Positions 19,001-28,117 of a DNA stretch of 53,762 nt are shown here, piece by piece. Source of the DNA: Marinilabiliaceae bacterium JC017 (GTDB lineage: Bacteria; Bacteroidota; Bacteroidia; Bacteroidales; Marinilabiliaceae); assembly GCA_004296775.1 (NCBI GenBank), contig RHGE01000029.1:1-53762 (forward strand). The letters run 5' to 3'. Position 1 is the stretch's first letter. Every line of letters starts with the position of its first letter. A program made the position numbers and the translations under genes. Under the pieces are notes generated by a model. It saw only the letters and a program-made list of their open reading frames with translations, searched no databases and had not been told where the DNA came from.

Positions 19001-19179
19001 ATGAAAGTAAACCCACACTCCTGGAAATGGAGCTGGAAGGAAAATGGAGTTGTGACAACACCACTACTATTACAACCCCTCTTCCAAACGGGAATACTTT
19101 AATACAGGTAACCTGTAAAGATGGATTAACACAAAGAATAATCCTTCATAACACTGACAACCAAGAATCAGCGAAATAA
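16096..19179 (+). CDS. PL8 chondroitin sulfate ABC-type lyase
   Basis: A 1027-residue lyase that cleaves beta-1,4 hexosaminide-uronate bonds by beta-elimination, leaving unsaturated uronate ends. A signal peptide (to about residue 29) precedes the N-terminal jelly-roll domain (about 33-190), the alpha/alpha-toroid catalytic domain (about 220-560) and the C-terminal beta-sandwich domains (about 600-1010). Aligning by eye with Proteus chondroitinase ABC I, the four catalytic residues are present: His471 and Tyr478 in YHHANNYPAY, Arg531 in SGRHPDG and Glu628 in ASEHYLGCNLYGRY. HHYGYNWRNYF is another family landmark. There is no lipobox or sorting tail, so it is probably periplasmic. Transcribed from its own candidate promoter, between two terminated units. 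Substrate could be chondroitin, dermatan or hyaluronan. Confidence 0.93.
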   Translation: MKKSQVSRATSLLLITISLFGFFQHTFAKEFEHPSLWSFESLNKKQWQTDKGHKISTSEIHYKHGKKSLEWSWQKPGALILNHLIGFKPFDPKSEDKSIPSFAIWIYNETPVNDHARFVFSSDDTDNCWFNFNLNFKGWRAAWVSFERDMEGQPVTTMNRLRIESPQSVKKGQLCIDHMFLCVDIDSRHHTADHQVPFVNKKTTSHWLILEKASHITPNIPAPEKLSPEDLQAFELVEQRFLEDILKKQKVSEKTVDNLKSQLAHYEITRKKDQISGLPIWFIRNAELYIPHIDRKEAKFFFNDTKQDVKTFFNLMMKVATAHANCSNEGLKSELKHMFLDMYDHINDQGIADGSALGTIHHYGYNWRNYFRSLYIMKQVLRQENKLNGTIKGMQWYASVGEIFLPSKTHGMDMDAFNTQVMGRLASILIMEDTPQKAQYLTCFSQWINNGLLPAPGLNDAFKIDGSSYHHANNYPAYASGGMNGAVRMVYFLSGTPFKVSQQGHETLKKALLTMRLYCNLLQWPISMSGRHPDGKGKLDPSHFAILAKAGSPDGANTIDTELARAFLRLIQNNSKNKYVKEFKSKDITAEESPAGHWVMPFACTSIHRRDNWSATVRGHSRYLWASEHYLGCNLYGRYLAHGQLQIMAMGDPINNKDCGFVQKGWDWNRFPGTTVINLPVDSLKANILNVDQFSGYEEMLYSDESFAGGVQANNKNGVYAFILHEHDKYQGSLRARKSYFFFGNYIVCLGSGIENINSERPTETILFQNHMDKKDNLVVVNGKALGRDDFESNYAADHLWIIDNKTNGYYLPAGKIYYHQGIQHSRDEHTQKPTQARFTTAVIRHGNAPKNESYHYSLVVGATNETMTHFAQALPYEILQQDKQSHIVVNSESQETAYVFFEPAQACQHGIIRNTNLPCLAMSKMTNEGLELNVTNPDLALYEGPSDDIFENGKRVERSIYSRPWRSNESKPTLLEMELEGKWSCDNTTTITTPLPNGNTLIQVTCKDGLTQRIILHNTDNQESAK

Positions 19180-19263
19180 CACACGTACAACAGGTACGTT
19201 AAAAAACGAACAAAATAGACCTAATTGCGGAAGATTTTACACACCCATTACTAACGGGTCAGA

Positions 19264-19271
19264 TACATTTG
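19264..19271 (+). promoter_or_regulatory. Candidate -7 promoter element for the SusC/D operon
   Basis: TACATTTG fits TAnnTTTG exactly and lies 41 bp upstream of the start of the binding-lipoprotein gene, in a 133-bp gap after the PL8 gene. A TTTTAC stretch about 25 bp upstream could be a weak -33 element. Confidence 0.45.
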
Positions 19272-19312
19272 CCTTCGTTAAAAAGTGTATAATTTTCCTA
19301 AATACAATTTAC

Positions 19313-21196
19313 ATGAAAAAAATCCGGGTATATCTCATGCTGGCATTACTGACACTGGTGGGTGCCTGTACCGATGAGACATTTACAGCAAATGAAACAC
19401 CGCTTTCACCACCGGCCGAATTAAAATATGCCGAAACAGGTGAAGCACGTGAAGGAAAAGCTATAAAAAGTGGCATGCCTTCATTAAACACTTTTGGAAC
19501 TAGTCCGTTGTTTTCTATCGAAAATGGCTATATGGACGGCACAGAACTCTCTGAACAACTATTAACTCAATTTAGCATTGTTGATTCCACTGGAATAATA
19601 TCTACTCAAGCTGGTAATTCACTTACGGCACAGGCTTATCAGTTAGATGTTACAGTGGAGACCAAAGGAGGCAAAACAACATTTCCAAAGGGGTACTCAG
19701 TTAAAGTATTACCAGCCCTCTTAGAGGGATTGGCCTATCCAATGAGTACTGTGAGTTTTGAAAGAGGAAAAGAGAACACTTCCGGGCAACCTGACTTTGC
19801 AGGAAACCAGGAGAACGTATCTTTTTCATTACTTGAAACCGAAGGGTCGACGTTCTTTTCTATCGATGAAAAAACGGGAGTGATAGCAATGACTGCCGAT
19901 GCTACGCCAGAAATCGGTAGTTACAAACTCTCTCTGAAAGGCAATAATATTGCTGATTCCGTAATGACATTTAACAACGCACTAACGGTAAACGTTGTGT
20001 CTAAACCTTACAAACTGGTTTATGAACCCAAAATACAAACCAATGTACAGGAATTTGCTGCCCGCTCTTCACAAGAGCCAACAGTAACAGCATCTAATAC
20101 TGCTGATGTAACCTATACTTTAGCTGATGGCACTTCTGAATATTTCACCATTGATGAAAAAAGTGGTGCTGTTTCACTGAAGGCCATGCATTCGTTTAAA
20201 GCCGGTCAAACTGTTTATGTGAGTGTGATTGCCACCAACGACTATGGGGCACAACTGTTTGAAGAGGCTGTGGGATTTGAGATTGTACCGCAAGAACCCG
20301 TTCCCCCAACTGAGTTCAACTACTCTGCTGGTAACGAAGGAACAGTAATGGAGACCATGGCATTTGCCAGTGCGGTACCATATGTGGAAGGTGCCTACCC
20401 TATCAGCTTTGCAATAAAAGCCGGAAATGAAGCAGGTCAGTTTTCCATTGATGCCACAACCGGCCAAGTTACCCTTCCGAAAGGTCACACGTTGGCGGAA
20501 GGTAATTATCCATTGGAAATTGAAGCAACCAATGCCTTTGGATCAGCCCCATTGAACTATACGGTGCATGTGACTACGTTAATGAAGTCTGTCATTTTTG
20601 ACGCTGACTTTAACAAAGGCGGGGCAGTGAAAAATGGCGCTACCGGCAACCTGGTATCCGTTGACCTGGATAACAATGGAACAGGAACTGCTGGTTATAA
20701 GATGAAATGGTACGGCAAATACAATGCATTCTATACAAAAGAAGGTATGAAGCGCAGCGGGGTACAGATGGTGCCTCAAAAAGCAGAAAACAACGACTGG
20801 TTGTTGGCCGAAAGCATTGATTTATCCAACTATGAATCTGCTGAACTGTTCCTGGAATTCTACATGCTCTATGGCGGAGGACATGATGATATTAACCGCA
20901 TAAAGGTGAAAGTATCAGAAGACTACAAAGGAGATGTCAATGCGGCTACCTGGACTGAAGTAGGGGTATTAAACGACCTGTTTGATCACAAAGATAAAAT
21001 ACTAGGTAGCTACACAAAGGTTACCGGCGATTATGTGGATCAGGAAGTTATTAATCTGAGTGCTTACAATGGTAAAACCATTACTGTGGCCATTCATGCT
21101 TATCATTCAACATCATTAAATCCGGCCAAAGAAGTAAAGCTTCTGAGCAGATCAACGATCATTTCCTATTTCAAAATACGCGGGTTAGAAAAGTAA
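19313..21196 (+). CDS. Surface glycan-binding lipoprotein (SusE/F position)
   Basis: A 627-residue outer-membrane lipoprotein: MKKIRVYLMLALLTLVGAC with lipidated Cys19 and acidic residues right after, which favours surface export. The body consists of several immunoglobulin/cadherin-like repeats, recognised by the recurring strand motif FSIDEKTGVI, FTIDEKSGAV and FSIDATTGQV (about residues 185, 285 and 380). The last ~190 residues form a different, strand-rich domain beginning VIFDADFNKGG, probably the glycan-binding jelly roll. No enzyme motif is seen. In the Bacteroides chondroitin PUL a lipoprotein in this place binds the polymer at the surface, and the same role is inferred. First gene of a three-gene unit with SusC (52-bp gap) and SusD. 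Confidence 0.8.
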   Translation: MKKIRVYLMLALLTLVGACTDETFTANETPLSPPAELKYAETGEAREGKAIKSGMPSLNTFGTSPLFSIENGYMDGTELSEQLLTQFSIVDSTGIISTQAGNSLTAQAYQLDVTVETKGGKTTFPKGYSVKVLPALLEGLAYPMSTVSFERGKENTSGQPDFAGNQENVSFSLLETEGSTFFSIDEKTGVIAMTADATPEIGSYKLSLKGNNIADSVMTFNNALTVNVVSKPYKLVYEPKIQTNVQEFAARSSQEPTVTASNTADVTYTLADGTSEYFTIDEKSGAVSLKAMHSFKAGQTVYVSVIATNDYGAQLFEEAVGFEIVPQEPVPPTEFNYSAGNEGTVMETMAFASAVPYVEGAYPISFAIKAGNEAGQFSIDATTGQVTLPKGHTLAEGNYPLEIEATNAFGSAPLNYTVHVTTLMKSVIFDADFNKGGAVKNGATGNLVSVDLDNNGTGTAGYKMKWYGKYNAFYTKEGMKRSGVQMVPQKAENNDWLLAESIDLSNYESAELFLEFYMLYGGGHDDINRIKVKVSEDYKGDVNAATWTEVGVLNDLFDHKDKILGSYTKVTGDYVDQEVINLSAYNGKTITVAIHAYHSTSLNPAKEVKLLSRSTIISYFKIRGLEK

Positions 21197-21248
21197 TAAT
21201 ATTGGATGCCTCAAATGTAAGGGGCATCCTCCATTCAAGAGACAGATC

Positions 21249-24200
21249 ATGAAAAAACTATTATCCATATTATATTTCCTTATTCTGGGAATGGGCCTAA
21301 CACTGGCACAACATTCCATTTCCGGGAAGATAGTGGACGAACAGGGAGAACCAATCCCGGGAGTAAATATTCTCATCAAGGGAACCATACAGGGAACCAT
21401 TTCCAATATTTCAGGCGAATATTCACTGCAGGTTAAAAATCCGCAAGGAACACTACTCTATTCATTCATTGGTTATAAAGATCACCAGGAAGAGATCAAA
21501 AAACGTAAAAACATTGATGTAATCCTTTTCCCCGAAGTAGAGGTATTGGATGAAGTGGTGGCTGTAGGATACAATGTAGTTCGAAAAAAAGATGTTACCG
21601 GAGCTGTAGCCCAGGTAAAACCAGCCGACATTGTGAAAAGCCCGGTAGCCAACTACGATCAGGCGCTGGCCGGACGTGTGGCCGGCGTTCAGGTATCATC
21701 GGCTGACGGCACACCGGGTGAAGGGCTGAACATCGTGATTCGGGGGGGTAACTCCATCACCGGTGACAACTCACCGCTTTATGTGGTAGACGGTATTCCT
21801 TTGGAAGATTTTGATCCCGGTAGCATCAGCTCCCATGACATCAAAGATTTTGATGTATTGAAAGATGCCTCAGCGACGGCTATTTACGGATCACGGGGTG
21901 CCAACGGGGTAATCATCATCACCACGAAAGGCGGACGCAAGGATGGAAAAACAGAAATCAGCGTTAACACCTCGGCTGGTATTCAATGGATTCCAAACCG
22001 ACTGGAACTCATGTCGCCTTATGACTATGTGAAATATGAAAAAGAGCTGGCCTATATAAAAGGCGATACCTACATCGAAAGCTTTAATGAGCACTGGATC
22101 GATCCGGAACTGTATACCGAAGAAGCATTGGCAAAAAGAGGGGAGAAAGCCACCAGTTGGCAAGATGAAATCTTCCGTGAAGCCGTGGTTCAGAATTACA
22201 ACTTCTCTTTAAACACGGGTAATAAAACCAGCAGTATCTATTTATCTACCGACTACACCGATCAACAAGGAACCCTGTTGAATACCGGTTACAAAAAAAT
22301 GAATAATAACCTGAAGTTTACCCATCGCATCAACGCCAAAGCGCAATTGGGTGGTCACATCTACTATTCATACATCAAACGCAACGGACAAAATGTGTCG
22401 GGTAACAATCGCAACAGCATCATTAAGGATGCCATCACCTTTCGCCCGGTGAGCCCAATGGTACCCGATGGTAAAGATGGAGGTATTGATTATGATGACA
22501 ATCCCAACGAATTGCGCTTTAATCCGGTAAAGACATTGAAAAATACCGACCGCTATAAACGTCAGGATGTGGTGCGTGGTAACTTATTTCTGAATTATAA
22601 ATTCACGAAAAACTTACGCTTAAAGATCAGTGGTAATTACCAGATCGACAATCAGAAAGAGTCCGTTTTCTTTAAAGAAGACACTTATGAAGGGTCAAGG
22701 GGTAAAAACTTGATTAACGGTAAACTCACCAATCGTAGATACCAAACCCTTGCTACCTCTAATACTTTAACCTGGAAAAAGACACTTAACCGAATTCATG
22801 CCATTAATGCCTTGGCGGGTTTTGAGGCCCAAAGCCGACAGTTCGAATATTTCAATGCGCAAAACACAAAGATGCCCATCGATATTTTCGGAACCGACAA
22901 ACTTCAGATCGGTACACAACCAGCTATTCCGCAATCAAACAAATCGAAGAACACCATGCTGTCTTATTTTGGAAGCATTAATTACAGCCTGAAAGACAAG
23001 TACCTGGTAACTGCCAATTACCGTGCAGATGGTTCTTCTAAATTCCGTGGCAACAACAAATGGGGTTATTTTCCATCGTTCGCCCTGGCATGGCGCCTGG
23101 TTGAAGAGAATTTTGTACGTCAACTCAATACATTCTCTAACCTGAAGTTGAGAGCTGGTTATGGAGTCACAGGAAACAACCGAATTAGTGATTTTGCCGC
23201 TTATTCTCTTTTGGAAACTAATACTTACAGTGGATATGTAATCAACAACCAATATGTCCCGGGAGTATACCACTCCAACCTGGCCTATTCAGATCTGAAA
23301 TGGGAAACTACCAAGCAACTGAATGTGGGTATTGACTATGGATTCCTGAACAACCGTATTGCTGGAGTTATTGACTATTATAAGAAAAACACCACCGACC
23401 TGTTACTATATGCTGAAATGGCATTGAGTACCGGTTATAATCAGGTGTACCAAAATATCGGTGAAGTGAGCAATGAAGGGCTTGAATTTTCTTTAAACAC
23501 CGTAAACATTGACACCCCTGCCTTTAAGTGGTCGACCTCTTTTAATATCTCTTTCAACAAAAACAAAACGGTTGCATTAAATGATGGAAAAGACTACATG
23601 CTGACTAATCCCAACTGGTATTTTAAATACAACGAATACCAATACAAAACACAAGTGGGAGAACCGGTAGGTATGTTTTATGGCCTGCAATCAGATGGCG
23701 TGTACCAAATGGATGATTTCATCTACGACAACTCAAAAAGTAGATATATTCTAAAAGAAGGTATTCCTGACAATGGCGCAAAAGTAGCACCGGGAAGTGC
23801 CAAATTTGTGGATCGCAATGGCGATGGCACCATCAACGAATTAGACAGAACCGTTATTGGAAACCCACACCCTATTCATTTCGGTGGTCTAACCAATGAT
23901 TTTAAATATAAAAACTTCGACCTTCAGATATTCTTTCAATGGAGCTATGGCAATGAAATCTTAAACGCCAACCGTGCCGTATTTGAAAGACCAGGTAGTA
24001 CTGGATACAACTACCTGGCATCAGTGGCTGACCGCTGGACCCCCACTAATCCATCCAATAATCTACATGGAAGTTGGTTTGGTGGTAGCTATGGCGCCCC
24101 AATGGAAGGAAACATGGTGTCCGACCGCATTGTGGAAGACGGTTCCTACATCAGGTTAAAAACGCTTTCCTTTGGCTATACCTTAGGTAAAAAAGCCTTG

Positions 24201-24386
24201 AGCTTGCTGGGTTTGAACTCATGCCGTGTATACATAGCAGGTCAAAACCTCCATACCTGGACCAACTATTCAGGATTTGACCCTGAAGTATCCGTGGGTA
24301 AATATGGCGCTCTAACACCTGGCTTGGATTACTCAGCTTATCCTATGAGTTCCACCATTATGGGCGGAGTCCAAATTAAATTCTAA
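21249..24386 (+). CDS. SusC/RagA-type TonB-dependent transporter
   Basis: A 1045-residue outer-membrane transporter for oligosaccharides. A signal peptide (1-20) is followed by a carboxypeptidase-regulatory-like domain (about 22-95, HSISGKIVDEQGEPIPGVN), a TonB-box-like segment (DEVVAVGYNV, 101-110), the plug with the SusC/RagA signature KDASATAIYGSRGANGVIIIT (about 205-225) and a 22-strand barrel ending in the typical C-terminal aromatic/basic strand (VQIKF). It forms the import channel with the SusD-like lid encoded 16 bp downstream. Its specificity is inferred from the neighbouring chondroitin-type lyases and GH88. The length is normal for the family and the frame is intact. Confidence 0.95.
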   Translation: MKKLLSILYFLILGMGLTLAQHSISGKIVDEQGEPIPGVNILIKGTIQGTISNISGEYSLQVKNPQGTLLYSFIGYKDHQEEIKKRKNIDVILFPEVEVLDEVVAVGYNVVRKKDVTGAVAQVKPADIVKSPVANYDQALAGRVAGVQVSSADGTPGEGLNIVIRGGNSITGDNSPLYVVDGIPLEDFDPGSISSHDIKDFDVLKDASATAIYGSRGANGVIIITTKGGRKDGKTEISVNTSAGIQWIPNRLELMSPYDYVKYEKELAYIKGDTYIESFNEHWIDPELYTEEALAKRGEKATSWQDEIFREAVVQNYNFSLNTGNKTSSIYLSTDYTDQQGTLLNTGYKKMNNNLKFTHRINAKAQLGGHIYYSYIKRNGQNVSGNNRNSIIKDAITFRPVSPMVPDGKDGGIDYDDNPNELRFNPVKTLKNTDRYKRQDVVRGNLFLNYKFTKNLRLKISGNYQIDNQKESVFFKEDTYEGSRGKNLINGKLTNRRYQTLATSNTLTWKKTLNRIHAINALAGFEAQSRQFEYFNAQNTKMPIDIFGTDKLQIGTQPAIPQSNKSKNTMLSYFGSINYSLKDKYLVTANYRADGSSKFRGNNKWGYFPSFALAWRLVEENFVRQLNTFSNLKLRAGYGVTGNNRISDFAAYSLLETNTYSGYVINNQYVPGVYHSNLAYSDLKWETTKQLNVGIDYGFLNNRIAGVIDYYKKNTTDLLLYAEMALSTGYNQVYQNIGEVSNEGLEFSLNTVNIDTPAFKWSTSFNISFNKNKTVALNDGKDYMLTNPNWYFKYNEYQYKTQVGEPVGMFYGLQSDGVYQMDDFIYDNSKSRYILKEGIPDNGAKVAPGSAKFVDRNGDGTINELDRTVIGNPHPIHFGGLTNDFKYKNFDLQIFFQWSYGNEILNANRAVFERPGSTGYNYLASVADRWTPTNPSNNLHGSWFGGSYGAPMEGNMVSDRIVEDGSYIRLKTLSFGYTLGKKALSLLGLNSCRVYIAGQNLHTWTNYSGFDPEVSVGKYGALTPGLDYSAYPMSSTIMGGVQIKF

Positions 24387-24402
24387 ACACGAAATTCAAG
24401 TG

Positions 24403-26055
24403 ATGATGAAAAAGATATTTTCAAAAATAACCACACTTGCTCTTCCTGCCTTGATGCTCCTGGCAGGAACAGCTTGTAACGATTTCCTTGAAGTTGAACC
24501 AACCACTAGTTGGAACAATGACAATTTTTATAAAAATGCACAGGAGGTACAACTGGGGCTTACCGGTATCTATAACTACCTGGGACTCGATGACACCTAT
24601 GGTCAGCTGTTGCCTTGTAAATTTCATGCAGGCACAGACGAGGCCCTCTATAGCCGTCACACCAATGAAGGATGGCCCGTGTCTCTATACCGTCATTCGC
24701 CTGCCAACCTGGATATTGAAAAAGCATGGTATGCCTTATACAGAGGCGTTGATGCAGCTAACAATTTCATTGCAGCAGTACCCTCTACGCCTGAGATGGA
24801 AGCTAAACAAAAAAATGAAGTAGTAGCCGAAGCCCGTTTCCTGAGAGCGTTATTCTATCTTGACCTGGTACGTTGGTGGGGACCCGTACCTTTAAGACTG
24901 GAGCCCACTAAAGACATTGATGCCAACAATATACCAGCTACTTCAGTGGAGGGTGTTTATAAGGCTATCATTGATGACTTAACGTTTGCTTACCAAAACC
25001 TGCCAAGTGCACAGGAACAAGCAGCCAATAAACAAATTGGAAGAGCCAACAAAACGGCTGCACATGGTATTTTGGCCCGTGTTTACATTACCATGGCCGG
25101 TTACCCTCTTCAACAAACGGAGATGTTTAAACTTGCTGCCGCCCATTGCGACTCGGTACTACTTGATCCTTTGTACCATCTGAATGGTGCCTACAACAAG
25201 GTTTTCAGAAACTACATCACCAATCAATATGATCCGGCTGAGACCCTTTTCGAGGTGAATTTTCAAAATTTACGCGATCAAGGACTGAATGAACATGGCC
25301 GCCACGGTAATATCAACGGCGTCCAATTTACTTATGGAGGTGATGGCTATCCTTATGCCTATGCTTACATGCAACTATCAGTTAAATTGAAAAACATCTA
25401 TGAAACCGGTGATTCACGCTATGACTGGAATTGTGCCTCCTACGCTTATGACAAGAAAAAGAAAGATATCAAGCGTATCACCAATGAACTGAAATGGTGG
25501 CCAGGTAAATTCCGCCGCTGGGAACCATCCAACTGGGCTGATGTGGACACACCTGGAAATGACGAACCCTACGAAGTGTTGGAGCCCATGGCAGCACCTG
25601 ATAAAAACTTTACCGGTGTTAACTTCCCAATTATTCGTTATGCCGATGTACTACTAATGCGTGCGGAAGCAGAAAATGAAATGAATGGCCCGGGCAATGC
25701 CTATACATACCTGAATAAGGTACGTGATAGAGCAGGACTTGGCGAAGTAAACAAAACCCGCGTGAATGATCAGGTAACCTTCAGAAAAGAGATTCAGGAT
25801 GAACGCCTGCGAGAGCTCTGTTTTGAAGGCGTTCGAAAACATGATTTGATTCGATGGGGTATTTTAGGAAAAACCCTGGAAGAACTTAATATGGAAATCG
25901 AGGCTTCTGGTGACTTTAAAGCCTCCAACCTGGGCTATACCCATCTATTAAGAGCCGGTGAGAATTTTGATGCTTCAAAGCATCTAATGTTACCCTACCC
26001 ATTGCAGGAAGTAGCCAACAACAACCAACTGGATCAACATGCCGAATGGCAATAG
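24403..26055 (+). CDS. SusD/RagB-family glycan-capture lipoprotein
   Basis: A 550-residue outer-membrane lipoprotein that sits as the lid on the SusC transporter. The lipoprotein signal ends in LAGTAC. The N-terminal tetratricopeptide-like helices carry DFLEVEPTTSW, then RFLRALFYLDLVRWWGPVPL; the C-terminal half shows the RagB/SusD landmarks PIIRYADVLLMRAEAENEM and RDERLRELCFEG-like QDERLRELCFEGVRKHDLIRW. The start is the first ATG after a GTG at 24400; another ATG follows at 24406. Last gene of the import unit, closed by a strong terminator. Confidence 0.95.
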   Translation: MMKKIFSKITTLALPALMLLAGTACNDFLEVEPTTSWNNDNFYKNAQEVQLGLTGIYNYLGLDDTYGQLLPCKFHAGTDEALYSRHTNEGWPVSLYRHSPANLDIEKAWYALYRGVDAANNFIAAVPSTPEMEAKQKNEVVAEARFLRALFYLDLVRWWGPVPLRLEPTKDIDANNIPATSVEGVYKAIIDDLTFAYQNLPSAQEQAANKQIGRANKTAAHGILARVYITMAGYPLQQTEMFKLAAAHCDSVLLDPLYHLNGAYNKVFRNYITNQYDPAETLFEVNFQNLRDQGLNEHGRHGNINGVQFTYGGDGYPYAYAYMQLSVKLKNIYETGDSRYDWNCASYAYDKKKKDIKRITNELKWWPGKFRRWEPSNWADVDTPGNDEPYEVLEPMAAPDKNFTGVNFPIIRYADVLLMRAEAENEMNGPGNAYTYLNKVRDRAGLGEVNKTRVNDQVTFRKEIQDERLRELCFEGVRKHDLIRWGILGKTLEELNMEIEASGDFKASNLGYTHLLRAGENFDASKHLMLPYPLQEVANNNQLDQHAEWQ

Positions 26056-26074
26056 ATAGTCGGAAATAGTAACT

Positions 26075-26105
26075 AAAAATGCTCCCCTGAACGGGAGCAT
26101 TTTTT
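26075..26105 (+). terminator. Rho-independent terminator after susD-like gene
   Basis: AAAAATGCTCCC pairs with GGGAGCATTTTT around a 6-nt loop. It separates the import genes from the sulfatase gene 29 bp further on; that gene then needs read-through or a promoter inside the SusD region. Confidence 0.9.
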
Positions 26106-26133
26106 CAATCCGTCAATACTTAAACACACAGAA

Positions 26134-27684
26134 ATGAAGATACTACCAAACTCATTGAATTCCATAATGCTCGCCGGTGCTGCGGCATTGAGTCTTCAGA
26201 GCTGCCACCATCAGGCTCAGCAAAAAGCAAGTGCACAAAAACCCAATGTGGTAATGATCATCACCGACGATCAGGGATATGGCGACTTCAGTGCCTATGG
26301 CGGCGCTGCCGATGCCCAGACCCCGCACCTGGATCGTCTGGCCAATTCGGGCGTTCGCTTCTCCAATGCCTATGTCTCCATGTCGGTGTGCAGCCCGTCA
26401 CGCATGGCCATCCTAACCGGCCGCCAGCAACAACGTTGGGGCGTTTATAACTTTGGGGCTACACTGCCCGATTGCGAAATCACCCTGGCCGAACAACTCA
26501 AGGCGCAGGGCTATCAAACCGGCATGGTGGGAAAATCGCATTACGGCCCCGTGAGTGGTCCCGGCGTGCCCGAATTCCCCACCTCACACGGCTTCGACTA
26601 CTTCTTCGGTAAGGAAGGGGGTACCATGGACTACCTGCGTCATAAAGCAGCCGACCGGGAAGGCTTTACCGCCCACATGGCCAATCACCTGGGCATCGGT
26701 CCTTTCTGGGAAAACGATCAGCAAGTGGACATGGAAGGCTATTCCACCGACATCATCCTGGATAAATCCCTTCAATACATTGATGACCACAAGCAAAATC
26801 CTTTTTTCCTGATGGTGTCATTCAATGCCGTGCACCTGTTTACCCATCAGATACCAGAGGCCGACCTGAAAGCCATGGGCATTGACAAGGTACCCGACTG
26901 GGATCCTTCTACCGGCGACTGGGACGAATACCTGGAGTGGTATGTGAACACCGTTAAACCCAATACACCGGAAGGCCGTCAGCGCTACCTCTACCACCTC
27001 AATAAGCTGGATAATGCCATTGGCGCCCTCACCGATAAACTGAAGGCCGAAGGACTGGACGAAAATACCATTGTGCTCTTCATCTCCGACAATGGCGGAT
27101 CGCCCCGTACCTACGCCGACAATACGCCCCTGAAAGGGAATAAATACATCCTGGAAGAGGGGGGAATACGCGTGCCGTTCGTGATGAGATGGCCCAACCA
27201 CCTGGAGGCAGGAAAAGTGTATGACCAAACCGTGAGCGGACTGGACATCTTCCCTACCCTGCATGCCGCCTTGGGTATTGACCTTCCCAAGGATAAGGAA
27301 CTGGACGGACTGAACCTGCTGCCATACCTGCAGGGCGAAAACACCGCTAATCCGCACGAATGGCTATGCTGGACCGGTTTCCACCTGAAAGGGGAGCCCC
27401 GTACTTATGCTGATCCTAACGGCGCTTTGGCCCGTCATGACAAAACCTACAACGGCGATGACACCGGCTGGGCCGTGCGCTATAAAAACTGGAAGCTGCG
27501 CTACTATGGCCGCACCAACACCTATGGTTTGTTTGATTTGAACACCGACATCAGCGAAGCCCATAACCTGGCCGATCAGCACCCCGAACTCATCAAACAG
27601 ATGAAGGAACACTTCGAAGCCTGGCATGCCAACATCAAAAAAGATCAACAAAACTACGACCTGCCCGAATCCAGCGAGTTTTAA
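26134..27684 (+). CDS. Lipoprotein sulfatase (S1, arylsulfatase A-like)
   Basis: A 516-residue type I sulfatase with a lipoprotein signal (MKILPNSLNS to LQSC, Cys24). The fold opens with NVVMIITDDQGYGDFSAYGG, giving metal ligands Asp45 and Asp46. Cys86 in SVCSPSRMAILTGR is the formylglycine precursor in a canonical CSPSR. GKSHYGP and ISDNGGSP supply further active-site Lys, His, Asp and Asn. It differs clearly from the two minus-strand sulfatases, so the three probably remove different sulfates of chondroitin/dermatan oligosaccharides (inference). In the Bacteroides chondroitin PUL a GalNAc sulfatase gene likewise adjoins susC/susD. Its G+C content is visibly higher than the SusD gene (35/60 at 26341-26400 against 24/60 at 25381-25440), hinting at separate history. 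Flanked by terminators on both sides. Confidence 0.92.
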   Translation: MKILPNSLNSIMLAGAAALSLQSCHHQAQQKASAQKPNVVMIITDDQGYGDFSAYGGAADAQTPHLDRLANSGVRFSNAYVSMSVCSPSRMAILTGRQQQRWGVYNFGATLPDCEITLAEQLKAQGYQTGMVGKSHYGPVSGPGVPEFPTSHGFDYFFGKEGGTMDYLRHKAADREGFTAHMANHLGIGPFWENDQQVDMEGYSTDIILDKSLQYIDDHKQNPFFLMVSFNAVHLFTHQIPEADLKAMGIDKVPDWDPSTGDWDEYLEWYVNTVKPNTPEGRQRYLYHLNKLDNAIGALTDKLKAEGLDENTIVLFISDNGGSPRTYADNTPLKGNKYILEEGGIRVPFVMRWPNHLEAGKVYDQTVSGLDIFPTLHAALGIDLPKDKELDGLNLLPYLQGENTANPHEWLCWTGFHLKGEPRTYADPNGALARHDKTYNGDDTGWAVRYKNWKLRYYGRTNTYGLFDLNTDISEAHNLADQHPELIKQMKEHFEAWHANIKKDQQNYDLPESSEF

Positions 27685-27715
27685 TAATGACCCAAATAGT
27701 AAATTACGTAAATGC

Positions 27716-27744
27716 AAAAGCCACCTGAAAGGGTGGCTTTTTTC
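27716..27744 (+). terminator. Rho-independent terminator after sulfatase
   Basis: AAAAGCCACC (27716-27725) pairs with GGTGGCTTTT (27732-27741) followed by more T residues. It marks the end of the main PUL. Confidence 0.88.
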
Positions 27745-27791
27745 GTTTTATCATACCATCTACCGCAACGCATCTCTTGATCGCCAGGTAA

Positions 27792-27904
27792 CCCCGCTAG
27801 CGCGAATTTGCAATTCGTGCTGTAACTACTACCCACTGCAGAGTGAATCAATAATGTACCTGGCAGGGAATTTAAACCGTCCATTCCGGGTAAACAGATA
27901 TTCG
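27792..27904. repeat. Element copy 1 with GCGCGAATT/AATTCGTGC palindrome
   Basis: Begins CCCCGCTAGCGCG and contains the imperfect palindrome GCGCGAATT-TGC-AATTCGTGC (27800-27820). The next ~85 bp match copy 2 at 28515-28629 with scattered substitutions, through a shared GTAAACAGATATTCG end. No open frame is conserved between the copies, so it is non-coding. Confidence 0.75.
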
Positions 27905-28117
27905 TTTAACAATCACCAGCAATGCAATATTGAAACCACCAGATAGAATCAGGGTAAGGAGTAAAAAAACGCCCGGCTCCTTGCGGTACCGGGGGTTTTG
28001 TATGCTCGTTTAAGTTGTTTGCTTTGTTAGTTGAAAGTTAAAGGTTAGCAATGGAACGCGATACAATCGCGCACCAGCGGGGAGGACCGAGGTGAGGTGA
28101 AAAAAACGTAATAGGAT

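Noticed and set aside
819-27684. Heparin/heparan or ulvan PUL
   Set aside because: No PL12, PL13, PL15 or ulvan-lyase-like genes are seen; the PL8 lyase and its catalytic motifs point to chondroitin, dermatan or hyaluronan.
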